Positions 1 to 13,200 of a stretch of DNA of 64,000 bases are shown here, piece after piece. The number at the start of each line of letters is the position of its first letter. Positions within the stretch are counted from its first letter, which is position 1. A model generated the notes under the pieces. The model ran no database searches and was not told the origin of the DNA. It worked only from the letters and a program-made list of their open reading frames with translations. The DNA comes from Spodoptera frugiperda. Its lineage: Eukaryota > Arthropoda > Insecta > Lepidoptera > Noctuidae. The position numbers and the translations under genes were made by a program. Location: positions 1,984,001 to 2,048,000 of the forward strand of contig NC_064230.1 in assembly GCF_023101765.2 (NCBI RefSeq), in the 5' to 3' direction.

Positions 1-278
1 ACAATCACGTGTTTAAATATCGTTCACTAATTACCAGACACCCTATATTGTTGTTTACCCAACATTTAGACAGCATATTCATAATTATAAATATAATTGT
101 AAGCTTGCATGCTTTTAATACAAAATTCATCCATTATGCTTTAGCAATATAAAAAGCTCAAGGGTAAGGAAGATGGAAGTTACCCTATTTAATACCCCCA
201 CACATCACATCACATCAAATCAACAGCCTATAAATAGCCACAGCTGACCAAAGCCTCTTCTCACATCAAATCTCTTAC

Positions 279-3200
279 CTGATTCTCCTTCTCCATCTTC
301 GTAGCTCGGCTCACGAACGGGTGGTTATCGTCCAACTCGACATGGTGACACGGCAGCACCCTGATGCCGAGCCAAGACATGAAGAGCAGGGCTCCGCGGG
401 GACCACACTCGAGGAGATAGGCCCCTATTAGGGCTTCCACGCAGTCGGCTATTGATTTGTCTGAAAGTGATATGATTTTTCAATAAAGTTCAATTAAGGT
501 AAGCGTCCAAGTGATATAATTTTCAATGATCTATGTCTTAAGGTAAGCGTCCACAGGCCCGCATCGCACGCAACGGATTTTAGTTTGTCTTGTATAGAAA
601 CTCATACAACTGCGTCCACTGATCCGCATCGTACGGACCGCATCATCGGCAATGCCTACATGCGATGCGTACTGATGACGTCATACGGAATGCCGATGCG
701 AAAAATCCGAATTGCTGATACTCGTGTCGGCAATCCGATCGCTGTCGCTGTTGTCTGTCGCTGTGTGTGGACTCTTACCTTAAAAAGACGGACTTAAAAG
801 CTGGTTAATATGCTAAAATATTTTTTTTTTGTCGTCACGCCTGTCATCCCCGAAGGGGTAGGTAGAGGTGCACACGGCACGTAATGCCGCTATACAATGT
901 ACATCCACTTTTCACCATTAAGTGACACGTATTTCCGCTCCACAATGTACACCAACTTTTCACCATTTGTGTCATAAGTCCCATGTAATAGGAGGTGCGC
1001 CTATTGCCATATATTGGGCACAATTATAGGTTCCGTGCTACTACTGAGAACTATTCGAAAAACGGAAAAAAGCCCAGTAATACTTTGCGCGACCCGGGAA
1101 ATGTCCAGAGACCCCTTGTCCCGTAGTCGCAGTTGCAACCACTCGACCAACGAGGCAGTCGAGGTTAATTTAGTATGTCTCTCGATAGTTATTATAAAAA
1201 ATATATATGTACCTGGTATACTATGCTGCGTGATCAAGTTGTACGGGATGAAACAACCGGCGGCGTCCAATGGCGTCTCTAGGTGCTGCATCATGTCTTT
1301 ACCTTCGCCCTAAAAGCAAAAAATTATAATAACATTACTATATGGTATTAGTTTAAAAAGAATTTGATCTTTTTTTTAATGCATACGGCCGGCGAAGTTA
1401 TATAGCCTACAGCCTTCTTCAATAAATGGACTATTCAACACAAAAATAATTATTCAAATCGGTACAGTGGTTTAGGCGTAAAGAAGAGACAGAGACGTGA
1501 GTTACTTTCGTATTTATATAGTTTTTCACCCACTGCTCGGCTCCTATTGGTCATAGCATGATGTTTTATAGCATATACCCTCTCTTGACAGATATACTAT
1601 TCAACACAAAAATAATTATGTATTCAAATCGGACCAGTAGTTCCGGAGATTACGTCCAAACAATTAATCAGCTTTCTTCCGAATATGGGGAAACCTCTTA
1701 TGACTTAATTTAAACCACATATTTGTTATCATCTTGAACAATATACGACAAATAAGCGAAATAGATTATTCTCTTTGAGCTAATTTGAACACTCTTTACA
1801 AATACGGCATTATAACAGCCGCGCCGCATGTCCGTAACATTCCTAGACAACCTACAACATTACAGCTCTTCTGTGGTCAAGGAACATGGAGCTGTTCACA
1901 CAGAATTTAATACTTAATTTAATTATTTATTTTCAGTTTTCGTTGAAATATTTAGTTGTATTATGCTTCTTTGGACGAGTACTACTTGTAGTTTCATTTA
2001 AATCATATGAGTTTTCTCCATTCTGTATATTAGTAAAGATATTAAAATCTACTTACATTCAACCTGGGATGTAGTGTAGGGGGCGGCTTATGACAAGGAG
2101 GTAGCCAGTTGTCGTGCGGTTCGAATTTGGACGCGATCATACGCGCGCCCAGACGCTTGTTGCGACCCAAACGGTAGAGGTTCAGATTTGATACCTGGGT
2201 GAGGAAAAAAATTAATTATTATTAGACAAAATAAAGAAAGAAAGAAAAAATATTTATTTCACACGCAACACAAACTAATTACAAGTAGTTACAGTTTATG
2301 AATTGATTTGATAATAATAATAAGCATTATATGGATTTTATACGTATGTCTCAAGACACTTTTCCCGCCTTAAGCGAGGCGAGAGGGAGAGTCAGACTTT
2401 CACAGACCAAAAACCCGTTCCTACTCATGCTTTTCGAGGCAGAGCCCCGGTAAACCCACTAGGTAGTCCGCAACTCCGCCAATATAATCAATAATGTATC
2501 TTCTCGTTTGACGAAGTAATTTACTAGGATTTTCTCCTATGTCGTGTGTGCGTTTACAAACATACAAGTTCACATACACATGACACACAGACCCGAAACA
2601 ACAATTTGTGGATCACACAAAGAGTTGCTCCGTGCGGGAATCGGACTCGCTACACGTTGCACGGCAGCCGGTTGCCTAGCCACTGCGCTAACTGTGCAGT
2701 CAAAGATATTGACTCCAAAAATATTGACACGAGATATCATTATTAGTTTTTAAGAAATAAAACATTCTCAAAAACCGCAATTACAACTTTGTCGTTCATA
2801 CAAACAATTTGTAAAACAAAGTTATTTCATAACTTTTACATTATGTCATCTACTTGCTGCTACGGAACCCTTCATGGGCCAGTCCGACTCGCACTTGGCC
2901 GGTTTTTGTGAATAATTTCTTTTTAGTTCTTTAAGTTTATCTTGTACGCTAGGTTAAGCCTCACTGTCGAATTAGGAAAATATCCTGTAATGAGAGTGTA
3001 GGAAGATTTTTATACCAATCTTATATATAAAAATGAATCGCTAAAATCGTTGGTAAGCGCATAACTCGAGAACGCGTGGACCAATTTGGCCAATTCTTTT
3101 TTTGTAATATTCGTCGAAGTTCAAGGATGGTTTTTACGGTGAGAAAATATCAAATAATTGACGGAAAAGCCCTAAAAACAGCCCTTTTCTTTATCCCATA

Positions 3201-6200
3201 CAAACGTTTTCTAACTAATACGTAAAGTCAATTTGAGCTTTAGTGCTATTGGATAAAGTTCATATTGGATAAATGCTATTGGATACTGAAAAACAAATGC
3301 TATTGGATAAGTGTGCGTTGGAGACTTGGAGCACAGAATCCTTACTGATATTATAAATGTGAAAATAACTCTGTCTGTCTGTAATTACGCTTTCACGCCT
3401 AAACCAGTGAACCGATTTCGATGAAATTTGGTACTGAGATAGAATAGACCTTACTTGATACTTTTTATGCAAAAAAATAGCGGAGAATGGGTAAAAATAG
3501 GGGATAAAATTAATGTTCATATTTAGATACTTAATGAGGAACGAAAGAACATGGGCTACTTTTTATAAAAAAAAATAGGAGAGAATGTGTAAAAAGAGGG
3601 GATGACTGTTCATATGAAAATTCGTCATTTTAAAAGCTATATCAGTGAAATTTTGTATTTAAACACTTAATGAGGAGCGAAAGAACATAGGCTACTTTTT
3701 AATAAAAAGGGGAGAAGGCGTAGAATGTTTGATAGAGGAGATTAATGTTTGCTTGAAAATTCGTCATTTTCGTTATTACTTTGGCTGTGGCTTCACTCGC
3801 GTTCGATTCTTATTTATATACACATATACTTATTTAAATCGCTAATATCACTACTACCATACTAATGTTATGAATGCGAAAGTACCCTGTTTGTGTTGAG
3901 GTTACGCTTGCACGAATGTTTTTAATGGAATATAACAACGAAACAATGTATTTTTTATTTATAGGCAATATATAGGAAATTATAGGATAATAATATAGAT
4001 AACCTTGGCTACTTTTCATCATGATTATAAAATGATGAATCGGCGGTCGTGGTTTCTATGGAATACATATCTTTAAAAATGCTAACAGTAACATATTCTC
4101 AAGTAATTCACATTTTAGATGACATACGGCTGCATTTTCACCACTAACACCACTACGCGGACGGAGTCGCGGGAAAAAGCTAGATTCAATAAATTTTCAT
4201 TTGTACATGTCAAATTTTTGTTGTTTCTAAATTCAAATTCTGTAAATAATGATTGACATTTATGCATAAACTATGAAAAGGGTGAATAAACAATTGTCTG
4301 TATTTTTTTAATCTATTGAAAATGTTGAAAAGTGCATTAAGCATTAATAGAAATTCCTCAAATATTTATGCGTGCGTTCAGAAATAATGACAAATTATCA
4401 GCAGTTACACGTGTGTTCAGAAATTTATTTTGTGTAAATTAAAGTTTCTATTCACGTTTTCGAACAAACGATGCTCTTTCAATATAGTCTATTGTTCTGA
4501 ATGACATTGACATTCGTATTGCGCGTTTTTTAAAATATGCAAAATTAAATGTATATTTTTCAATATTTCTGAGAGATTATCTTAATATTTTTTCGAGTTT
4601 TAAAGACTAAGAAGATTTTTATTTGCTAATAAGTGTTTGTTAATCAAGGTAAGTTCACATCTTCATATTGATTTTTAGTAACTTTTGGTGACTACACAAT
4701 ACTACAATTTGGTGTACATGGTTATGCAGAAAATGTATGAGAGCTTTTTATTTTCAGTTGGAATTTCGTTTTTAACAATGCTACCAACCAGACGTACAAG
4801 CTTAGGCCGCAGAACTCGAAATACGGCAAGAAAAAAAAACGGCAAAAGAAATATAAGAGCAAATCAAACTGATGAGCAACGCGAAGCGCAAAATGAACTT
4901 GAACTGAATCGATATCAAGATAGAAACGTTGTGTTTAATCCCCACAAAGCTGCATTCAGTTATAATGTGGCAATTGTAATCAATTGCAGTTCATAGCAAA
5001 TTGTTGCTATTGGACTAATGAACATTGTGTGTCCACATTGGGATTGAAATTCAAAAATGAAGCCTCTGGATTGTGTTGCGCCAGCGGCCAAGTCAAATTG
5101 ACGCCATTGGTACCGCCACCAGAGCCACTACATTCATTGGTTCATTTTTTACTCATATCCAACAGTACAATAATTGCTTTCAAATGACATCATTTGGGGC
5201 AACAAAAGTTATACGAGACAGGTTTTTGCCTACTTTTAGCAAGTAAGTATAATGGCAAACGTTTTGTTTTAGTTTTAAAACCATGTAGCTGGTGCAAAAT
5301 ATGTCGAGTCAGTGATGATAGATCAGTCAGTGATGATCAGTGATGATATTTTGTAAACAATAAGTCAAATAAATAATAATAGTCTATAATCCAAAGACTT
5401 AATCAGCAACATTTTATAACATGTTGTATTTTATAGTGGCATGAGCAAGGTGTTCTTGGTAAAGCCTACTACCTAAAGCTGCTTAATGGCGAGGATGGCT
5501 GTTTAATGTCGAGGTTTAAAGTAGTTTTAATTTGAAATGATGTAAAGTATTGTGGCAGTATTTTGCGAGCCACATGGTGGTACAATTTGCTATACAATTA
5601 CCTGTATACATATTTATTTAGATTCAGGGATTCAAATATATCATCAATCAGGTTTCTTATTGCCAGTGCCTGTTGAAGACTGTACATTTTTGCAAATATA
5701 TTTTATGGACAATTCAGCAAGAGAAGTCGATCAGCGTTGCGCACACAACAACTCAGTAAAAAGATCCATTGTGATGAACAACTTCAAACATGTTTCCATC
5801 AACACAATTAATTAGTTGCATTATTCACAAATGCATTAGACCGCATGCCATCAGATAATCACAAAATTGTCATCAGAACCGATAAGGCGCCTGCAGGACA
5901 GTGAAATTATTGAATCCTATGAAATAAACACTATTATGAACATATATATTGTTTTTTTTTTTATTAGATAATCCTTTTCAGCTATAGTGAGATCAGGAAA
6001 TGATGGTTTCATTTTTATATGGAGGATATTATAGATTCCAGTTCAAATTGAATAGGGACTCATACATAGCTCAGCTATACAAAATAAAGTAGAGCATCAT
6101 TGCTACGCGAAAGCGGTACGAAGTTCGCTGGGTCAGCTAGTAAATAAATAAATAACATACCTGCTTACTCCTCATATGACTGAGTTTCCCCTCATGCACG

Positions 6201-7210
6201 GTGGGGTGTGCGCAGTACAAGTACGCAGTTATAGCGAACTTTAGGAAACTGTCGCCGATCGTCTCTAACCGTTCTAGATTTATACCGTCGTTCGCGTTGG
6301 ACATTGTTAGGGCCTGTAAAATAAATAATAGGTAATAATCTATAATAAAAAAATATAAGGACTGCCTCGTTGGTCGAGTGGTCCCAAGTGCGGCTGCTGG
6401 ACAAGGGGTCTCGGGTTAGATTCCCGGATCGGGCAAAGTATTACTGGGCTTTTTCGGATTTTCGAAAATTTCTCAGTAGTAGCACGGAGTCTGGAATTGT
6501 GTCCAGTATACGGCAATAGGCTCACCCCCTATTACATGGGACTTATAACACAAACGGTGAAAAGTGTGTGTATATTGTATAGCGGCATTACGTGCCGTAA
6601 TGAGCACCTCTGCCTACCCCTTCGGGGATAAAACCCGTCTGCTCATTCACCAGCTTAAACCGTAAAAAAGCTTCTAAAAACTCACCTGCAAAATAACACT
6701 AGGACTCGGCCCCGGATGCCCCTCCAACACAGGTTGAAAGTCAAAATCAAACTCTTTCCCACCCCTCCCATCCGTATAATAAGGAATAAACTCCCCCACT
6801 CCCTTACAAACCCCTTTATACCCCTCTTTAGTATCAAAACCGACATTAACAACCTTTTCATTGACATAATCTTTAGAATCAATATTAATATCTTTCATAG
6901 AGAAACAATTTAACTTATTCAATTGGTAGCTTGGTAGTTTTTCTTTTATTTGAGCTAGCAATACTCTCTTATTTCTCTCTATGCTTTCTATTGTGATCTG
7001 GCCATCTTTAAACTCTAGTTCGTCTGTGGTATAAGGGAAGAGTTCGTCTATGGCTTGTGTCTCACTTTTTTTACAGATAATAGAGCTGTGGTAGGTTTCT
7101 TTTGTCTCTGGTAGGATTTCTGTGATGTCGTCGTCTTTGGTAATGAGTTGGTTCTTGTCTATGATGTCTTGTTTGTGTTGGGTGACGGCTGAACGGAATT
7201 TTTCTATGTA
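279..7210 (-). CDS. Dcr-1: Dcr-1 exons 30-34: linker end and RNase IIIa domain
   Basis: Exons 7210-6686, 6313-6161, 2194-2057, 1309-1213 and 460-279, about residues 1877-2242. After a variable stretch, the domain begins at PVLEGHPGPSPSVILQ and continues ALTMSNANDGINLERLE, TIGDSFLKF, HEGKLSHMRSKQ, NLNLYRLGRNKRLG, KFEPHDNWLPPC, CFIPYNLITQHSIPD and KSIADCVEALIGAYL. The acidic residues expected for metal-dependent cleavage (Glu and Asp in ERLETIGDS, Asp and Glu in ADCVEALIG) are present, so this centre looks active. Between NWLPPC and CFIPYNL the spacer is about 50 residues shorter than in fly Dcr-1; a missed exon in 1310-2056 is possible, but phases do not need one. The last donor is at 278-277. 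Confidence 0.95.
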
Positions 7211-10200
7211 CTGTGGACAAATAAAAATTAATTACTATAGTCTTTTTTTCGACGCTTAAAAAAAAATTAGCTCCACATTAGGATTTTCTCCTGTATCGTG
7301 TCTGCGTTTATAAAATAAGTTCACATACACATGACACCCAGAGAACAACAATTTGTGAATCACACAAAGATTGCTTTGCGGGAATCAAACCCATCGGTTA
7401 CCGCGCCAACCATGAAATCAATATTGCAGAGATTACCTCCTGAGGCTAGTTAAAATTTCAGACCATTTATATTTCAAACATTCGGTAATAGCGGTAAATG
7501 AAATGAATTAAGTTTACCACCTAAGTCTTACATTTGGAAAGCAATAAAGTATTGAGTATTGAATGACAAATTTTTATTTTAATGTCCATCTTGTAGAATA
7601 TAAAATATTAGACACGTATTTTTTATTTTCTTACAGAAATACTTTCGAAGATATATCGATTTGAAATATCGCGTGACGTTACTTTTAGGTACGTTTTCTA
7701 TTGACTAAAAAGTTAGCTCCTACTCTTAGAAAAAAACGATAAACGAGTAAAGCTAGAACTAGCAATGAGTTAGCGAGACGCGTGGCGCGAGTGCATAGTT
7801 CCGATATTTGTGTAGCTCAACTATAAGTTAGTGTAGGCGGGCGATTACTCGCATCAGTACGATACGCAGTATAGAATAATTTATTGGTTGTTTCTGGCGT
7901 AAGTTCTAATCGCTTGGCGAGTTCGCCGAGCGAGTGTTATATTTCATAGCTCTTGTCGCTCACGCAAACTAGTGAAGCGAACACTCGCCGGCAGTTGAAC
8001 AGTCAGCGATCAACTATTTGTATACTATCTCTTTTGTTCACACGGAAAGTATATCTATTGTACGTTTCTTAAGCGAGAAAATAGCCGATAGTTAGTCGTT
8101 TTCTCGCCGTTGGTGGGACAACTGCCTTATAGTAAGATAAATAAATACTACTGACCTCTTCAGGCGCGCTCCCCTGCCGTATCAGCTCATCATGTAGCGC
8201 CCTGTCCCTGGCATCGTCTGCCTCATCCGGCATCGGCGCCGGGTTCACTTTCTTCGTACGTTCTATATCGAAGGCTTCAGCCTCATGAGCTGTTTTATAT
8301 TCTATGCGGACGCCCATTGTTGCTGCAATAAACATTTAAATATTATAAGGTTTTTTTTAAACGTCACGCCTTTAATCCCCGAAGGGGTAGGCAGAGTTGC
8401 ACATTATGACACGTAATGCCACTGTACAATGTACACCCACTTTTCACAATTTATGTTGTAAGTCCCATGTAATAGGTGGTGAGCCTATTGCCATATACCG
8501 GGCACATTTCCAGACTCCGTGCTACTACGGAGGAATTTTCGAAAAACCGAAAAAAGCCCAGTAGTACTTCGCCCGACCCGGCAATCGAACCCGAGACCCC
8601 TGGCCCGGCAGACGCACTTGCAACCACTCGGCCAACGAGGCAGTCATTTAATATATGTATATAAAATACTTACATAAATTTTATAAGTCTGTTAAATTAT
8701 TCGGATTAGATTAGTGGGTCGGGCAAAGTAAGCGTCCACAGGCCCGCATCGTACGCATCGCACGCAACGGATTTTAGTTTGTCTTGTATAGAAACTCATA
8801 CAACTGCGTCCACTGATCCGCATCGTACGGACCGCATCATCGGCAATGCCTACATGCGATGCGTACTGATGACGTCATACGGAATGCGTACGATGCGGGC
8901 CTATGGACGCTTATTTTTACTGAGCTTTTTTCCATTTGTCGAAAATTTCTCAGTAGTAGCACGAAGTCTGGAAATGTGTCCAGTATATGGCAATAGGCTC
9001 ACCCCCTATTACATGGGACTTATAACACAAATGGTGAAAATTAAGTGTACATTGTATAGCGGCGTTACGTGCCGTAATGTGCACCTCTGCCTACCCCTTC
9101 GGGGATACAAGGCGTGACGTTGCGATTATTATATATGTAGTTCATTACAAACCGACTTAATAAATCGCGTTTATTAAAAATGACTTTTTTTGAGTGGAGA
9201 AAATCATCCAATGACTTCTCCCACCTTTGGGCGAGGCGAGAGGGAGTGTCAGACTCTTACTGACTAAAAACCACCCCGTTCCTACTACTGATTTTCGAGC
9301 CGGAGCCCCGGTAAACTCGCTAGGTAGTCCGCAGTTCCGGAACAGGGATTTTTGTTTATTTCAGGCTTCATAGGCCCATATCAAATACTATAAACTAATA
9401 CATTACAGTTTATAAATACCAAACATACATTACAAACAATATTACAATAATTAGTTATTGGCAGTTAAGGGCTTAAAATGACTTACTGTTAGCATTCCTA
9501 CTGCTGCAGAATCCATTGGCGTCCGCATCCTCATCGCTACCCTCGTAGTCCAGGTCTGTGTCGTCTGAGTCTAGGTCGCTGGGGACAAAATATAATAATA
9601 GTACTTATTATAATATAAGGTTCTAAAAGTATCTGCAACGGCTTTAATGAGAGGTAGTGTTGTGTTTGAACATTACTAATTTTTCATACAAAAAATCTAC
9701 GTATCCGTTTGATATGAAAGAACTATCCTCTTTCACCGTCTCTGTCGCTTCTTCAACGAAAACATTTGATAGCAATTGTGCGTATTTGTGAACCACTTTA
9801 TGCAGAGTAGAGTCAATGTTTATTTAACTTCTTTATGTTCTCAAATTGAATTAACTGGTCCGGGGTACGAAATTTCTTCACTATTGTAATCTTTAAACAC
9901 AACACTCATCCTATTAAAGCCGTGACAGATAATTTTAGGACACCTTATAAGTGTAATACAGATAGACAAGTTATTGAAACTAGCCACTAGACTTACCTAG
10001 ACATGAAGGAATCATCGCTGTCGGCCATTGAAAAGTTCTTCGACGCGCCGTACTGGTTGTACTTCGGCTTGCTGACGGGATCGCACCAGTTCGTACCGCC
10101 TAGTAACATAGTTATTGAAACATTAATTCAAATGAATACTATTAACAGGTAATTAATAACTGCCGTACTCAAAGTCATTTAATGGTTACTTAACACAGTC

Positions 10201-13200
10201 CTTAGCAATTATTTTCGATACAAAATCGTTACTAAGGAATAGTTTAAGCAATCATTAAATGTCTCTGAGTGCGGCAGTAAGAAACTCCACTCCACTCAAT
10301 TCGGTGATGTTGGTCAGAAAGTCACAAGTTTAAAAGGAACCCGCTTCTCATGCATGAGGTTTCGAAACCTACCAACGGCAAGTACCAATGTGACTTTTTC
10401 CAAGTTACATGTACTTTCTAAAATTATTTAGACACCACTGACAAACGGTAAAGGGAAACATCGTGAGGAAACCTGGGCTTATAATTTCTGATTATAAGTT
10501 TGAAGTCGCCAACCCGCATTGAGCAAGCGTGGTGATTAATGCTCAAACCTTCTTCTCAATTACTCTAGAAAGTTAAAGTTCGACGGTTCATTAATATTTT
10601 TTTCTTTTCGTGGTGTAATCTGGAGATCTAGACAATCAGCTGATGCCTATAGGTAAGTGGTTTATTCCTAACTATTAAGGTCAAAGCACATTTAACAAGC
10701 ACGGCTCCGGCACGGCTGGCTACTGCTAGCTGCCAGTGTGCTTTTTTTTGAGGGGGGAATGACTTCTCCCGCCTTGGGCGACATAGAGGGAGTGTCAGAC
10801 TCTTACTGACTAAACACCACCCCGTTCCTACTCCTGCTTTTCGAGGGGGAGCCCCGGTAAACCCGCCGTTACCACTCGACACTTTATTGGAGACTCGATT
10901 GCCAATGAAGAAAAAAACGGGAACTTATCTAATGAATAACTAAATTGAAAACCAAAAATATCTTACCAGAAGCAGAAGTGCAGAATGTAAGGTTAGGGGG
11001 GAGAGGCTCCATCAGCTCGTCGTACTCCGAGGTCTCGGGGATCGAGGACGCCATGTCGTTGCTCCAAGTGCCTATTTCAAACTGGAACAAAAATTCATTA
11101 TCTTTTTATTTCATTTTTATAAAAACGTTCGCCCACACTAGGATTTTATCCTGTGTCGTGGGTGCGTTTACAAACATACAAGTTCACATGCACATGACAG
11201 CCAGACCCGAAACTACAATTTGTGGATAAAAAAGTCGAAATTATTTATTTCAAATAGACCAGGAAGGCACATTTGAACGTCAAAGCAAATATAATAATAT
11301 GAATAACGTCTGTCTGTCGGTCAGTCCTCTAGTTGCTCTATTTGCTCGTTCCAAAGTGTAGATTCCTATGGAGAAGAACGAGCAAGAAACTCCATAGGTT
11401 ACTCTTTTTCAATCAGATTCACAATACAATTCTTGGTTACATTGTTTCGATTACTTCAACTATGTAAGAACAATGTAAAACTAATATGTAGTCAAAGTGA
11501 TAGAAAAAGAAAATAACCTTGAGGACAACAAAATTATCGAGATCACACCAAGATTTTCTCCGTGCGGAAATCGATCCCTCTGCACGTTACACGGCAGCCA
11601 GTTGAGATTATTCTCACAACCAATGACATGGCGCACCGGGATCGAGTTAACTTTGATCTTATCGATTAAAGTTACAGAATAGCTCAGCAGTTACGTGAGT
11701 AAGCCGCTAACATAGTAGTAACTTAACTAGTTTCAAGTCATGCTAGAGGCTCATATTCATGAGCAGCATTCCGCGACACGACGCGGCGATTGTCGCTGTT
11801 ACTCCTCTACTGCTACTAGTCGAGTTCCTCATCAAACAGTTACGTGAATATGCCGATAACATAATAATTAGACACATGTTTTATTTTCTTACGGAAACAA
11901 ATAGTTTCCAAGATATGTCGATTTGAAATATCGCCAGATGTTACTTCTACGTACGTTTTATACGTAGAAATGACGTATTTGCCCCTTTTTTATTGGGACA
12001 AGCCCACCACCGCTTGCAACTTCTGTGCACCAGGATCTACAGTAGATACAACCATGAAAACACCGGAACACTGAAGTCCAACGTCCCAGGGACATGAATG
12101 ACTGTCTTGGATCCCGCAACGAAATAAATCAGAATATATTATTAGAAAGTATTTGCCCCTTTTTTCTATGTACAGTAGGAACTCGATTATCCGGCTCCCG
12201 GTTATACCGATTCGCGATTATCCGGACTACCGACTCATTATATTAAAATTACCTACAAGTCGAATTTATGCAACGTAACGTGTATGTATGTAATCTAAGA
12301 AGATGTATCTCATAATAATAATAATTATTAATAAACATTGATTTTCATTCATATGTGTTTGTTGTTTTTAATAAATACATAACATCGTATGTACAACATA
12401 ATATGTATGCACAAAATTCGCTTTTCTTCGTAAATTCGATTATCCGGATTTTCGATTATCCGAATGCCTAACGACAATAATTAGTCCGGTTAATCGAGTT
12501 TCTGCTGTATTTAAATTAATCGCAAAAAGAAAAATTAATTTATAACACAACTCACCGCAGCATCAGCCTCAGCATCCTCCTTCTCCTGCAGTATATCGTT
12601 GATAGTCTTCTCAGCAGGCGGACTGTCGTCTTCTAAACCAGTGTCTTCTTCTGTGCTCTTCTGCGAGTCCGCTTCTGTCTTCTCTTTTTCACTGCTGTAA
12701 AATTTGATAATTTTAGTTTTCTTATGGTATAAGCCTAAATAGAGACGAAAAAATTAAGTTTTGTAACAACAAGAGTGAAAAGATTGACACAGGATGTACT
12801 TTTTCGTCGACAACGTAGATAAGTTACTGTAATTTAAAAACTTGTAGGACCTAGTTTTTTTTTATAGTTTTTCTGATAATCACGTGAATGAGTAATGGTA
12901 AGCAAACGCCGCCGCCCATGGACACTTGAAACACCAGAGGCATTACAAGTGCGTTGCCGGCTTTTTGGGAGTTAGGAATTTAAGGGTTGTTGGGGAATCG
13001 GGGATTGGGAAGATTGGGAAGGGGGGAATTGAGCCTCCGGTAACCTCACTCACACAACGCAAGCGTTGTTTCACGTCGGTTTTCGGTGAGGCCGTGGTAT
13101 CACTCAGGCTTACCTGCTTTCACTATCTTTTTCTTTTAGTTCTTTCTTTGATTCTTCTTCGTCCTTCTTTTTATCGTTTTTCTCTGAATCTGCGCTTAGT

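Noticed and set aside
1001..1313. Open frames on both strands around 1,000-1,310 as independent genes
   Set aside because: The minus frame mixes a real Dcr-1 exon (1309-1213) with intron and SINE sequence; the plus frame is its shadow.
4685..4996. 103-codon frame as a host basic protein gene
   Set aside because: It is the degraded N-terminal part of a Helitron protein, followed in other frames by further Helitron blocks.
6357..6650. tRNA gene-like A and B boxes
   Set aside because: The boxes belong to a dispersed SINE head with a long tail and no foldable acceptor stem; the same holds for family B copies.
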